A DNA stretch of 64,000 bases from contig JBFLYW010000005.1 of assembly GCA_040756515.1 (NCBI GenBank), forward strand, positions 62,001 to 126,000, given 5' to 3'. The DNA comes from DSXH01 sp020724325 (GTDB taxonomy: Bacteria > Bacteroidota > Ignavibacteria > Ignavibacteriales > Melioribacteraceae). The position numbers were made by a program, and so were the translations under genes. The notes beneath the pieces are model-generated. The model was given only the letters and a program-made list of their open reading frames with translations, was not told the origin of the DNA and searched no databases. This document shows, piece by piece, positions 42,331-51,974 of the stretch (position 1 is its first letter; each line of letters starts with the position of its first letter).

Positions 42331-42729
42331 ATGAATTACGTTGAACCACGAACATACAATCAGCCTGGCGGTGTAGCAACAAATATCGGAATTCATTTTT
42401 TCGATCTTCTTATCTGGCTCTTCGGTAAACCAGTAAATGTAAAACTGATTAACAAACAGAGTGATAAAGTAAAGGGAGAACTTGAACTTGAAAACGCTTT
42501 TGTTAAATGGGAGCTTTCAATTGATAAAAATGATCTGCCTGAAGAATGCAGACCGAATGGAAAAAGAACTTACCGATCAATTAAAATAAATGGTGAAGAG
42601 ATTTAGTTTAGCGAGGGGTTTACTGATTTGCATACAAATGTATACAAAAGAACATTTGAAGAAGCAGGTTTTAGAATAAGAGATGCTAGGGATTCTATTG
42701 GGCTTGCAGCTTTATTAAGAAATAAGTAA
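42331..42729 (+). pseudogene. C-terminal fragment of a WbpB-like Gfo/Idh oxidoreductase
   Basis: The fragment (YNQPGGVATNIGIHFFDLLI then KRTYRSIKINGEEI and FSEGFTDLHTNVYKRTFEEA) matches the C-terminal half of UDP-sugar 3-dehydrogenases of the WbpB type, which act on UDP-GlcNAc-uronic acid. The NAD-binding half is absent and a TAG at 42604 interrupts the frame just before the conserved FSEGFTDLH. It cannot be functional. Confidence 0.85.
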
Positions 42730-42756
42730 CTGAATTATTATCATAGAAATTTAATT

Positions 42757-42996
42757 ATGCTTGATGGAAAAACACTATTAATTACCGGCGGTACAGGATC
42801 TTTTGGAAACGCTGTACTTAGAAGGTTTTTAGATACCGATATTAAAGAAATAAGAATTTTTAGTCGTGATGAAAAAAAACAAGATGATATGAGACAGTTT
42901 TATAAAAATAACAAAATAAAGTACTTTATTGGAAATGTGAGGGATAAGCGTTCAGTAGATAACGCAGTGAGAGGTGTAGATTTAATAAACAACTAA
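42757..42996 (+). pseudogene. N-terminal fragment of a UDP-GlcNAc 4,6-dehydratase (FnlA/CapE-like)
   Basis: 79 codons with LITGGTGSFGNAVLRRFL and IRIFSRDEKKQDDMR, the diagnostic start of inverting UDP-HexNAc 4,6-dehydratases, which are about 340 residues. The frame stops after VRGVDLINN, before the catalytic centre, and no continuation is found downstream. It is a remnant. Confidence 0.88.
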
Positions 42997-43267
42997 ATCT
43001 TAATCAAGCAGCTTGGGAAAATGTCTTTACTCTATTTTTATAATTTTTGCTTAACTTTGGGAGTGCATTACAAGATACTGGTAGCCGCCTACTTCATACT
43101 AAAGGATAAAACAGAATACAAAGAACTTGGTTCACATATTTAGTAGATCGCAAAAAAGATAATAGAATTAAATAAGAGTATCGCCTTTGAGCATGTAGAT
43201 GAAATTTTAACCTTCTTAGTGTTTTAATGCTTCTTTAATTACTAACTTGAATAGAAAATATAAACAG
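42997..43267 (+). other. Gap with no supportable gene
   Basis: This 271-bp stretch contains no complete gene. A short broken frame (TEYKELGSHI, two stops, IAKKIIELNKSIAFEHVDEI) may be the remains of a small protein that I do not recognise. No promoter could be assigned for the cluster that starts at 43268. Confidence 0.4.
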
Positions 43268-44062
43268 ATGAAAGTAATAATTCTTTGCGGTGGAATGGGA
43301 ACCCGTCTGCGGGAAGAAACGGAATATAAACCCAAACCAATGGTAGAGATTGGCGGGAAACCAATCCTCTGGCATATAATGAAATTGTATTCACACTATG
43401 GATATAATGACTTTATTCTTGCACTTGGTTATAAAGGAAATATAATCAGAGATTATTTCTTAAATTATTTTTATTACAACAACGATATAACAGTAAATCT
43501 TGGTAATGAAGAAAAGACATGCATACACAACAACCACAAAGAGCAGAACTGGAAGGTAACTCTTGTGGATACTGGACAAGATTCTATGACCGGCTATAGG
43601 GTTAAACTTGCAGGGAAGCATATTTATGAAGATAAGTTTATGCTTACATATGGAGATGCAGTCGCAAATGTAAATATCAAAGAACTGGTTGAATTTCATA
43701 AAACAAAAAATACAATAGGTACTATTACAGGAGTTTTTCCTCCCTCCAGGTTTGGTGATTTGAAAGTGAAAGAGGATAATACAGACATAATAGATGCTTT
43801 TAGCGAAAAAGCAAAAGTTTTATCTGATGATAGAATGATTAATGGCGGATTCTTTATTTTTAAAAAAGAATTTCTTGATATCCTGCCAAATGATCCATTA
43901 TGTGACCTTGAGAGAAAACCGCTGGAAAATCTAGTAGAAAAAAAACAATTATCTGTTTACCGTCATACAGATTTTTGGCAGTGTATGGATACTTATAGAG
44001 ATTTTGTTTTGCTTAATAATTTATGGCTCAAAGACCCAAAATGGAAATTGTGGAATAAATAA
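43268..44062 (+). CDS. rfbF: Glucose-1-phosphate cytidylyltransferase
   Basis: RfbF/DdhA makes CDP-glucose from CTP and glucose-1-phosphate. The 264-residue protein begins MKVIILCGGMGTRLREETEY, followed by KPKPMVEIGGKPILWHIM, the family signature. I start at ATG 43268; the frame extends upstream to TTG 43247 but adds nothing conserved. It is the first intact gene of the polysaccharide cluster and abuts rfbG. Confidence 0.97.
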   Translation: MKVIILCGGMGTRLREETEYKPKPMVEIGGKPILWHIMKLYSHYGYNDFILALGYKGNIIRDYFLNYFYYNNDITVNLGNEEKTCIHNNHKEQNWKVTLVDTGQDSMTGYRVKLAGKHIYEDKFMLTYGDAVANVNIKELVEFHKTKNTIGTITGVFPPSRFGDLKVKEDNTDIIDAFSEKAKVLSDDRMINGGFFIFKKEFLDILPNDPLCDLERKPLENLVEKKQLSVYRHTDFWQCMDTYRDFVLLNNLWLKDPKWKLWNK

Positions 44063-44063
44063 A

Positions 44064-45137
44064 TTGGACTTATCCATTTTTAATAAAAAGAAAATACTCA
44101 TCACCGGGCACACTGGATTTAAAGGTTCATGGTTAACAATATGGTTATTGCAGACAGGAGCGGAAGTTTTTGGATATGCACTCGAACCAAAAAACATAAA
44201 TGATAATTATTGTGTTACCCAGTTATCAGGAAAAATAAAAGAATACATTCATGACATTAGAGATAAAGGAAAAGTCTTCGAAGTATTCGCTAAAGAGGAA
44301 CCGGAGATCATTTTTCATCTAGCAGCTCAGCCGCTTGTTCTTGAATCTTATTCAGCTCCGCTTTACACAATGGAAACAAACATTAGTGGTACTGCAAATC
44401 TTCTTGAAGCATTCAGACGAAATGATTCAGCAAAACTGCTTGTTGTAATTACTACAGACAAAGTATATGAGAACATTGAATCTTTAACCGGTTATAAAGA
44501 AACGGATAGATTAGGTGGAAAAGATCCTTACAGTGCAAGTAAAGTGAGTGCTGAAATTATTGCACATTCATATCAAGAATCATTTTTTCATGACAATAAT
44601 GAGAAGGCAATAGTTACAGTTCGTGCAGGTAATGTAATCGGTGGAGGTGATTGGGCTGAAAATAGGATAGTTCCAGACTTTATAAAAGCTATTGAAGATA
44701 ATGAAGAATTAATTATTAGAAATCCAAACTCAACACGACCTTGGCAGTTTGTCCTCGAACCTTTAGGCGGATATCTTCTGCTTGCAGAAAAAATTTTGAA
44801 TGGAGAAAAAGATTTAATAGGTGCCTGGAATTTTGGACCACCTCAGAATAGTTATCTTAATGTTGAAGAACTTGTTAAACTATTTATTGAGCATTTCGGT
44901 AGAGGTAATTATAGAATCAGTCCTAATTCCGTTCCAAAAAAAGAAACTAATTATCTCTCGCTTGACATAACCAAAGCAATTAATGAACTTAAATGGAAAC
45001 CTTGTTTAACCATTGGAAGAACTGTCAAGTTAACTGTTGATTGGTACAAGAGCTATAAGCATGAAGATATGTTTGAGTTTTGTACTACCCAAATTTCAAA
45101 TTATGTAAATGAATGGAAGTCAAAGAACTCAAACTAA
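44064..45137 (+). CDS. rfbG: CDP-glucose 4,6-dehydratase
   Basis: RfbG/DdhB converts CDP-glucose to CDP-4-keto-6-deoxyglucose. The SDR has ITGHTGFKGSWLTIWL, LAAQPLVLESY and the Tyr-Lys pair in DPYSASKVSAE, and NVIGGGDWAENRIVPD is diagnostic. I start at TTG 44064, directly after the rfbF stop, which gives 357 residues, the family length. It overlaps the following epimerase gene by 25 bp. Confidence 0.96.
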   Translation: MDLSIFNKKKILITGHTGFKGSWLTIWLLQTGAEVFGYALEPKNINDNYCVTQLSGKIKEYIHDIRDKGKVFEVFAKEEPEIIFHLAAQPLVLESYSAPLYTMETNISGTANLLEAFRRNDSAKLLVVITTDKVYENIESLTGYKETDRLGGKDPYSASKVSAEIIAHSYQESFFHDNNEKAIVTVRAGNVIGGGDWAENRIVPDFIKAIEDNEELIIRNPNSTRPWQFVLEPLGGYLLLAEKILNGEKDLIGAWNFGPPQNSYLNVEELVKLFIEHFGRGNYRISPNSVPKKETNYLSLDITKAINELKWKPCLTIGRTVKLTVDWYKSYKHEDMFEFCTTQISNYVNEWKSKNSN

Positions 45138-45673
45138 ACGGTGTTTATGGAATAATATTAGAACCACTGACTGATGAACGCGGTTTTTTCATGCGTACAT
45201 ACGATAGAAATATTTTTAAAGAATCAGGTTTAAATAAAGAATGGGTTCAGGAAAATCATTCCATGACTTTAAATAAAGGGACTATACGAGGATTACATTT
45301 TCAGCTCCCGCCATTTGCAGAAACAAAATTAGTACGATGTATAAGAGGTGAAGTATTAGATGTTTTCGTTGATTTAAGAAAAGACTCGGAAACATTTGGG
45401 AAATGGGATTCTGTAATTCTTTCTGAAGAAAATTATAAAATGATTTTAATACCTAGAGGCTTTGCACATGGGTTTTATACCTTAACAGACAATTGTGAAG
45501 TAACTTACAAAGTTGATAATTATTACTCTCCCGCCCATGAAATTGGTTTATTATGGAATGACACCGACCTAAAAATCAAATGGCCTGAAGAAAATCCTAT
45601 ACTTTCAGAAAAAGATAAAAAGAATCTAACACTGAAAGAATTTATGAATAAATTTAATTCAATTGAAGTATAG
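45113..45673 (+). CDS. dTDP-4-dehydrorhamnose 3,5-epimerase-like cupin
   Basis: A 186-residue RmlC-family cupin. Active-site parts are visible: RGLHFQLPPFAETKLV (His), DVFVDLRKDS and PRGFAHGFYTL. RmlC normally epimerises dTDP-4-keto-6-deoxyglucose, but here it lies between CDP-glucose enzymes and an aminotransferase, so a CDP-linked substrate is likely. The start codon ATG is inside the rfbG gene. Confidence 0.92.
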   Translation: MEVKELKLNGVYGIILEPLTDERGFFMRTYDRNIFKESGLNKEWVQENHSMTLNKGTIRGLHFQLPPFAETKLVRCIRGEVLDVFVDLRKDSETFGKWDSVILSEENYKMILIPRGFAHGFYTLTDNCEVTYKVDNYYSPAHEIGLLWNDTDLKIKWPEENPILSEKDKKNLTLKEFMNKFNSIEV

Positions 45674-45677
45674 CACT

Positions 45678-46808
45678 ATGAACATACGATTATTTAAACC
45701 ATCTCTCGGAAAAGAGGAACTTGATGCTGTTAAAGATGCATTTGATAGATCTTGGATAGGATTAGGACCAAAAGTAAATGAATTTGAAAAGAAATGGGCT
45801 GAACATCTTGGTGTAAAAACTGCAATCGGCTTAAATTCTGCCACTGCCGCTTTGCATTTGGCGTTAAGAGTTTTTGGATTTACTAAAGGTAAAAAGGTAT
45901 TAGTACCAACAATGACATTTTCAGCGACAGCTTCCGCAATATTATATAATGATTTAATACCAGTATTTGTAGATTCTGACCCAGTAACGCTTGGGATGTG
46001 TTTAGATGATTTGGATCGGAAATATGATAAAGATTGTGCTGCAGTAATTCCAGTTCATTATTGCGGACATCCAGTTCCAATGGAAAAGCTTGTTCCATGG
46101 GCTAGGGAACGGAATTTAAAAATAATTGAGGATTGTGCCCATACCAGCGGATCTGAATATAAAGGGAAAAAGCTTGGTACCTGGGGGGATATAGGATGCT
46201 TTAGCTTTGAAGAAAAAAAAATAATGACTACCGGCGACGGCGGTATGATTGTTTCCAACGATCCAGAATTGTTAAAAGATGTTAAAGCTATGCGATGGGT
46301 AGGAATAGATAAAGATAATTGGAAAACTGCTCAATCCTATACCCAATTAAATAAAGATGCCTATCATTGGTTTTATGAATTAAATGTTCTTGGCTGGAAA
46401 TATAATATGAACGATCTTGCTGCTTCTATTGGTTTGGCTCAATTAGAAAGATTAGACAAAATGAATCAAAGAAGATCGGAGATTATTCAAAAATATCTTG
46501 ATGGTGTATGTAAGCTTAAAACTATAAAACCACTTTTGCCTTATGAACCCGAAAAATATGTTTATCAAATGTTTGGAATTCGTGCAGAGAGAAAAGATGA
46601 TTTAATTATTTATTTGAAATCAAAGGGTATTGCAACTGGATGCCATTATACACCTTTAACAATACAGCCGTTATTTAGACCTTACGCCAACACTTGCCTA
46701 GTTGCAGAAACTGAATATTATAAAATGATAACTCTTCCATTTCATGCTGATTTGACCAGTGAAGAAATTGATTACATAGTTAATGCTTTAATTGAATGGG
46801 AGAAATAA
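45678..46808 (+). CDS. DegT/DnrJ/EryC1/StrS family sugar aminotransferase
   Basis: A PLP-dependent enzyme of 376 residues that typically aminates 3- or 4-keto nucleotide sugars. The Lys that holds PLP is in CFSFEEKKIMTTGDGG (about residue 190), and SATAALHLALR and EDCAHTSGSEYKGK fit the family. I start at ATG 45678. Next to CDP-4-keto-6-deoxyhexose enzymes it would give a CDP-4-amino (or 3-amino) deoxysugar; this is inference. It lacks features of the RfbH iron-sulfur dehydrase. Confidence 0.92.
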   Translation: MNIRLFKPSLGKEELDAVKDAFDRSWIGLGPKVNEFEKKWAEHLGVKTAIGLNSATAALHLALRVFGFTKGKKVLVPTMTFSATASAILYNDLIPVFVDSDPVTLGMCLDDLDRKYDKDCAAVIPVHYCGHPVPMEKLVPWARERNLKIIEDCAHTSGSEYKGKKLGTWGDIGCFSFEEKKIMTTGDGGMIVSNDPELLKDVKAMRWVGIDKDNWKTAQSYTQLNKDAYHWFYELNVLGWKYNMNDLAASIGLAQLERLDKMNQRRSEIIQKYLDGVCKLKTIKPLLPYEPEKYVYQMFGIRAERKDDLIIYLKSKGIATGCHYTPLTIQPLFRPYANTCLVAETEYYKMITLPFHADLTSEEIDYIVNALIEWEK

Positions 46809-46815
46809 AATTATT

Positions 46816-47382
46816 ATGGGACTGGGAATAAGAAGAGGTTTAAAAAAAATATATATAAAAAAAATATTACTCTCTTTTATATTAAAAAAATTTTTCTATG
46901 GGTTTGATAACGCTCTTAAAATTTTATTAACAGTCGATAAAGATGTTGTTGTTCCCATTCTTAAAAAATACGGAGCCAAGGTTGGGGTGGCTTGCGATAT
47001 TGAATCTCCTATAATTTTTCATAACTGTATGAATTTTAGAAATTTACAAATTGGTAATAATTGTCATATTGGTAAAAATTGTTTTTTTGATTTAAGAGAC
47101 AAAATAGAAATAGGTGACAATGTTGTAATTTCTATGCAAAGCACTTTTCTAACGCATATTGATATGTCGAAGTCTAATTTGAATTTAAGATTTCCTCAGG
47201 CATCAGAACAAATAAGAGTTATGAATAATTGTTATATAGGAGCTAGATCTATTATTCTTATGGGAACTGAGTTGGGTGTAAGTTCATTTATTGCTGCGGG
47301 ATCACTTGTAAAAGAGAATATAGAACCAAATACTATGGTTGGCGGTGTGCCGGCAAAATTTATTAAAAGACTTGATGTGTGA
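46816..47382 (+). CDS. Hexapeptide-repeat (LbH) acyltransferase
   Basis: A 188-residue left-handed beta-helix acyltransferase: repeats such as IGNNCHIGKNCFFDL and IGDNVVISM, a catalytic His candidate in TFLTHIDM, and the closing PNTMVGGVPAKFIKR. An N-terminal basic/hydrophobic segment (about 1-35) precedes the fold. It follows the aminotransferase by 7 bp, so it may acylate the new amino group or O-acetylate the glycan. ATG 46816 is chosen since the upstream frame overlaps the previous gene. Confidence 0.88.
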   Translation: MGLGIRRGLKKIYIKKILLSFILKKFFYGFDNALKILLTVDKDVVVPILKKYGAKVGVACDIESPIIFHNCMNFRNLQIGNNCHIGKNCFFDLRDKIEIGDNVVISMQSTFLTHIDMSKSNLNLRFPQASEQIRVMNNCYIGARSIILMGTELGVSSFIAAGSLVKENIEPNTMVGGVPAKFIKRLDV

Positions 47383-47400
47383 AAGTAAATTGACAAGTTA

Positions 47401-48525
47401 ATGGAAAATAAAGGGCAGAAAGTAAAAGAGTGGTCAAGTTTCTGGGAAGGATTCACACCGGAATCAGAAATTCAAATGTGGGATTATTATGGAGGACGCC
47501 AATGGATCTTGAAATATGCACCACGCTTTGGAAAAGTTTGTGAGGCTGGCTGCGGTCTTGGACGATATGTTTTTTACTTAAATAGATTAGGAACTAATAT
47601 TGAAGGTCTCGATTTTGAAGAAAAGACAATAGAATTTTTGAATAATTGGAAGAGTGAGAATGGTTTCAATAATGTTAAATTTATTGTAGGTGATGTAACA
47701 AAATTGCCTTACGAAGATAACTCGCTTAGCGGATATATTTCACTTGGCGTTGTAGAACATTTTATTGAAGGACCTCAAAAAGCATTGACTGAAGCATATA
47801 GAGTGCTAAGACCAGGTGGTGTTGCAATAATTACAACCCCTTCAATCTCCTGGAATGTTTTCCGAATAAATTTGATTAAGAAAATAAAGGATCTAGTTAA
47901 AATTATTATACGATATAAAAATATCCCTTCTGAGTTTTTTCAATACTGGTACTGTGCGGGGAAACTAAGGAAGTTTGTTAATGAGAGCGGACTGATTGTT
48001 ACGCGTGCAACTAATATTGATCTGTTATATACATTTATTGAAGCAAATAATTTTATAATAGAAAATTGGACAGATAATTCGTTGGCTGTAAAATTATCAA
48101 ATATCTTTGAAAATACTTTCTTATCCTGGTTTGGAAGTCAGGCATTAACTATTTCCGTCAAGGCTACAGATAACATGCATTGTTTTATATGTGGTGAAAA
48201 AAATACTGACAGAACAAGTTTAAATAAATACGATGTACCTGTTTGTAAAGTATGCGAAACAAACGACTTAGGCCAATACTATCGAAAGAAAGTAAGAAAA
48301 CCCGATTATCATGCTCCTTACAAAGTGTTCCCGCCTCTTCAGAGAGGTACTATCCAAATTTGTGAAATATCAGGTGAGGAATATAAAATTGACGAGCTTT
48401 TCGAAAATTTCGGATTTATAAAAAAGGTAAAACCTGATTTGCTAAGAGACAAAGAGATAAGCATTATGCTGTCAAATACATCTATACAACCAATTTTAAG
48501 ATCACGTAAAAAGATAATCAAATAA
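47401..48525 (+). CDS. SAM-dependent methyltransferase with C-terminal zinc-ribbon-like region
   Basis: A 374-residue protein. The first half is a class I methyltransferase (motif I CEAGCGLGRYVFYL, then GDVTKLPYEDNSLSGYISLG and VLRPGGVAIITTP). After about residue 255 comes a separate part with CFICGEK and CKVCET, two Cys pairs about 22 residues apart that likely bind zinc. A sugar O-methylation role is plausible from position only. Confidence 0.87.
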   Translation: MENKGQKVKEWSSFWEGFTPESEIQMWDYYGGRQWILKYAPRFGKVCEAGCGLGRYVFYLNRLGTNIEGLDFEEKTIEFLNNWKSENGFNNVKFIVGDVTKLPYEDNSLSGYISLGVVEHFIEGPQKALTEAYRVLRPGGVAIITTPSISWNVFRINLIKKIKDLVKIIIRYKNIPSEFFQYWYCAGKLRKFVNESGLIVTRATNIDLLYTFIEANNFIIENWTDNSLAVKLSNIFENTFLSWFGSQALTISVKATDNMHCFICGEKNTDRTSLNKYDVPVCKVCETNDLGQYYRKKVRKPDYHAPYKVFPPLQRGTIQICEISGEEYKIDELFENFGFIKKVKPDLLRDKEISIMLSNTSIQPILRSRKKIIK

Positions 48526-48531
48526 TTGTAA

Positions 48532-49995
48532 TTGAAAAATTATAAAGACTTTTTTAACCTATTTATATTACTATTTATTTCTGCGGTAATAATTTACTTT
48601 ACACCAAAATTTGTAAGCAGTGCAGCCGCATTGACTCTCTTATTTTTTGCGTGGAAGTCAAAAAAAGATTATTTCTGGCTGGCATTCTTTATACTAATTG
48701 AAGATCAGCCGGGTGGATTGTTTGCGGGTGGAATGGCAGATGCAGATTATCGAATCCCATTATACACATTACTCAAAGGAGCGTCATTCACAATAACAGA
48801 GCTTTATTACATACTAATGGTATTTAAGGCAAGAAAGATTGAAAAAAAATTACGAAAAAGCTTAAAACCTTTCTTTAGTAATTGGATACAAGCATTCGCA
48901 ACTCTATTAGTACTGCTAATTTTAATTTCACCTGTAATGGGAATGGATTTTACGAGTATGCGTTACGCATTTAAAGTGCTGGTACAATTTACACTATTTT
49001 ATTCTATCTTTAGATTAATTTCGACCAAGGAAGAACTTGTATTATTCTTAAAAACATTAGTGCCGTTTGCTATTGCTGCAGTATCGTTCCAGTTATTCAG
49101 TATTGCAACAAAACAGCAAATTGCGCAATTGCTCAATCCAGCCGCCGGGTTAACACAAGGGGTGCTTAGTTTAAATGAGCAGACAGGAATCCTAGAACGC
49201 CCGATAGAGATGGTTAGCATAATATTTATTTGTTTTACAGGTGGTCTTTTTCTGCTTTACTACAGGAGGCATTCTCTAAGTCAAAATTTATTAATTTTCC
49301 TTATTACATCAAGTTTTATATCAATAATCATGACTGCAACAAGGTCGTGGTTTGTAGGATTTGCTGCCGGTGCGGCTGTTTATTTTATAATGAGGGAAAA
49401 AAGTCTAAATAGAGTTTTCCGCTTTGGAGCAGTTGTAATGGCTATAGTAATACTTACAAGCCTATATACGCCTGTATTGATAGATCAGATTGAAAATGCA
49501 TGGGACAGGATAGAAACATTAGAGTACATAGTAAAGGGAGATATAACAGCGGCAGGGACCATTAAACGATATGACGTGAGGGCGCCGGCTGTCATACAGG
49601 CTTTTAACAAAAGTACAATAATTCTGGGTGCGGGATTTAGTGACCTGCACTTTACTAAAAACGATGGACATGTCGGGTATCATAACCTGTTGTTTAATGC
49701 AGGAATTGCGGGATTTATCATGGTTATACTTTTTATAGTATATCTTTTTAAAGTAGGCTTTAGCGCCTACCAGCAAAACAATATTCCTTACAATAGAGTA
49801 ATATTTATATCGTTAACAGCACTGATAGTATTATTAGTTGTAAATACCGGCACACAGACAATAGGGTTTAATACCAGCTCTCTATCAAGGAATTTTTTGC
49901 AGGCTTACACACTGCTATTGGTTAATATTTCTTATTTAATTTATAAAGAAGAAAAGTTCAAAGAGTTTAACAAGAAAGCTGAACGCAGTTCCTAA
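48532..49995 (+). CDS. O-antigen ligase/polymerase family membrane protein (Wzy-like)
   Basis: A 487-residue polytopic protein with about ten to twelve hydrophobic segments and a large periplasmic loop before GAGFSDLHFTKNDGHVGYHNLLFNAGI. That H-x-x-x-x-N pattern is typical of Wzy/WaaL-family proteins, which polymerise or ligate lipid-linked repeat units. With the Wzx flippase nearby it is more likely a Wzy polymerase. The start is TTG at 48532, 6 bp after the methyltransferase stop. Confidence 0.88.
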   Translation: MKNYKDFFNLFILLFISAVIIYFTPKFVSSAAALTLLFFAWKSKKDYFWLAFFILIEDQPGGLFAGGMADADYRIPLYTLLKGASFTITELYYILMVFKARKIEKKLRKSLKPFFSNWIQAFATLLVLLILISPVMGMDFTSMRYAFKVLVQFTLFYSIFRLISTKEELVLFLKTLVPFAIAAVSFQLFSIATKQQIAQLLNPAAGLTQGVLSLNEQTGILERPIEMVSIIFICFTGGLFLLYYRRHSLSQNLLIFLITSSFISIIMTATRSWFVGFAAGAAVYFIMREKSLNRVFRFGAVVMAIVILTSLYTPVLIDQIENAWDRIETLEYIVKGDITAAGTIKRYDVRAPAVIQAFNKSTIILGAGFSDLHFTKNDGHVGYHNLLFNAGIAGFIMVILFIVYLFKVGFSAYQQNNIPYNRVIFISLTALIVLLVVNTGTQTIGFNTSSLSRNFLQAYTLLLVNISYLIYKEEKFKEFNKKAERSS

Positions 49996-49999
49996 AAAT

Positions 50000-50149
50000 A
50001 TGCTTAAACAAAAATTTTTAATTGACTTTGGTTCAAAGTTCGGAGCTTATTTACTGACGGCTGTGACAGGAATTCTTGGTTCTTTAATTTTTCTTATAGT
50101 CACTATCAAAATTCTTTTATTCCCGTTTTCTAAAAAAAATTCAGTATAA
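50000..50149 (+). pseudogene. N-terminal fragment of a flippase-like membrane protein
   Basis: A 49-codon frame, MLKQKFLIDFGSKFGAYLLT and on, resembles the first helix of Wzx-type flippases. It ends at TAA with no continuation. It lies between the polymerase and the complete flippase, so it is best read as a remnant of an earlier gene arrangement. Confidence 0.55.
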
Positions 50150-50154
50150 ATAAA

Positions 50155-50307
50155 ATTGTAATACTTCCATTAATTCTTTTGTTTGTAATAAATACAAGAA
50201 CGCAAATTTCGGGGTTTACTATCGGAGAAAACAGGATGATATTAAATGCGTATGCTTTTGTGTTGAGTAACTTATCTATAAAATTTTATCCTCAGAAATT
50301 AGGCTAA
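50155..50307 (+). pseudogene. C-terminal fragment of an O-antigen polymerase-like protein
   Basis: The frame reads ILLFVINTRTQISGFTIGEN then RMILNAYAFVLSNLS, which lines up with the C-terminus of the polymerase just upstream (VLLVVNTGTQTIGFNTSSLS then NFLQAYTLLLVNIS). It has no start and is about 50 codons. It points to a second, lost polymerase gene. The next 70 bp up to the flippase hold nothing clear. Confidence 0.6.
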
Positions 50308-50380
50308 TAGCAAACTCGTAAGAAACAAGCCGAATAATCAGTATATCTAATGTGATTTTAGAGATGAAGAATCCTTAAAA

Positions 50381-51877
50381 ATGTTTGTTCAAAAAATAGT
50401 TCTTAGTTATTCTTCCAAGCTTGTTTTACAGGTAATCCAGATGATTGCTACACTGATAGTAGCGAGGATTGTTGGTCCTGGGGTCATCGGTACCCTTGCT
50501 TACGGGCTTGCGTTTGTTTCGATGTTCAGTTTTATAGCTGATTTAGGTACAGGAACAGCTCATATAAGGCTTATTGCTGCCGGAAATGATGAGAGGAAAT
50601 GTGTTGGTACTTATCTGAGAATTAAAATAATTCTTAGTGGCACTTTTATTTTAATTGTAACATTTGCTTTTTTATACACAAAATATTTCTCAGCATCTGG
50701 TTTTGAGAGCAGTCAGCAGGAAACAATTATATTAATCTATCTTGTGATTATTGCAATTGGTCAATTTACTGGTTTATACTCAACCACATGGGCAGCACAT
50801 ATGGAACAGGCAAAGCAGGATGTGCCTCAATTTTTGCAAACCCTTCTTTATCAAATATTACGAATTTTAATCGCCATTTTAGGATTTAAAGCTATCGGAC
50901 TTGCGCTGGGCAACCTTATGGCGGTTTTGATCACAGTACCGTTATATCTTTTCTTAGGAAGAAATATCCGAATAGGAAAATTCGACAAGGAACTATATAA
51001 ACAATATATAAGTATCTCCCTCCCTGTGGTTGTTTTAGGAATTTGCCAGGTTTTAATCTTTTCAGTTGATAAAGTGTATCTGCAATCGCAGACTGATTTA
51101 GCTATGCTAGGAAATTATTCTGCGGCTATTGGTGTAGCAGCATTCATTAAAACTATAGAGAGTTCCGTAGGGCTTTTATTATTCCCTTTATTCTCTTCTT
51201 ATATTGTGGAAAAGAACTTTGACAGAATTAATTCAGTGATTAAAAAATATGAACTAATAACAATGGGATTCATATTACCGGCAGTTTTTACATTGTCTAT
51301 TTTCTCAAACTCAATTATATCAATACTATACGGGCATAAATTTACAGATGCCGCCCCTGTCTTTTCGATAATTTTGTTTTCATATTTTATTTCTATGATT
51401 TTACTTCCTTATGGTAATTTATTATTCGGTTTGGGTAAATTTAAAGAGACAGCCTGGTTATGGATTATCGCTGCCGTATTCTTCTTCCTGACTGCATATG
51501 GATTAGTTTCAAAAGGTATGTTGAATTTAAAGGGAACAGGAATGGCGTCGTCTCTTCTTCTTTCAAACTTATTACTTTTAATCTCAACGATTTTCCTCAT
51601 AAGAAAATACCTGAATGATCAAGTAAAGGTAATCCCGGGTATTAAGTTTTTCCTTTTCGTGTTAAGCTATTTTTCTATAGTGCTGTTATTTGTGTACAAA
51701 TTTTTACCTGATGGTTTGATGTATCAAACTATAATTGCTTGCTGTACTTATGTACTCATTTTACTTATAGGAAGAATCCTAAATATTTTTAAAAAAGAAG
51801 ATTTATTATTGATCAAAGAGATTTTTAGTTTCGGTAAAATGAAATCATATGTGAAAAATGAATTGAAAAGGAAATGA
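50381..51877 (+). CDS. Oligosaccharide flippase (Wzx, MOP superfamily)
   Basis: A 498-residue protein with about twelve to fourteen membrane segments and the typical opening LQVIQMIATLIVARIVGPGV of polysaccharide flippases. It moves undecaprenyl-linked repeat units across the inner membrane for polymerisation by Wzy. It is 385 bp from the polymerase gene, separated by gene remnants. Its last 30 residues are basic and cytoplasmic. Confidence 0.92.
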   Translation: MFVQKIVLSYSSKLVLQVIQMIATLIVARIVGPGVIGTLAYGLAFVSMFSFIADLGTGTAHIRLIAAGNDERKCVGTYLRIKIILSGTFILIVTFAFLYTKYFSASGFESSQQETIILIYLVIIAIGQFTGLYSTTWAAHMEQAKQDVPQFLQTLLYQILRILIAILGFKAIGLALGNLMAVLITVPLYLFLGRNIRIGKFDKELYKQYISISLPVVVLGICQVLIFSVDKVYLQSQTDLAMLGNYSAAIGVAAFIKTIESSVGLLLFPLFSSYIVEKNFDRINSVIKKYELITMGFILPAVFTLSIFSNSIISILYGHKFTDAAPVFSIILFSYFISMILLPYGNLLFGLGKFKETAWLWIIAAVFFFLTAYGLVSKGMLNLKGTGMASSLLLSNLLLLISTIFLIRKYLNDQVKVIPGIKFFLFVLSYFSIVLLFVYKFLPDGLMYQTIIACCTYVLILLIGRILNIFKKEDLLLIKEIFSFGKMKSYVKNELKRK

Positions 51878-51974
51878 ACTTGATATGTTAAAATCAATTT
51901 AATTAAGTATATTCGTTAAAATAAGATAATAAAAATTATCATGCACTTTTATCAGAATATAAAATGAGTAAATA

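Noticed and set aside
45113..45673. Rhamnose pathway (rmlABCD)
   Set aside because: Only an RmlC-like gene is found; RmlA, RmlB and RmlD are absent and the neighbours handle CDP-glucose.
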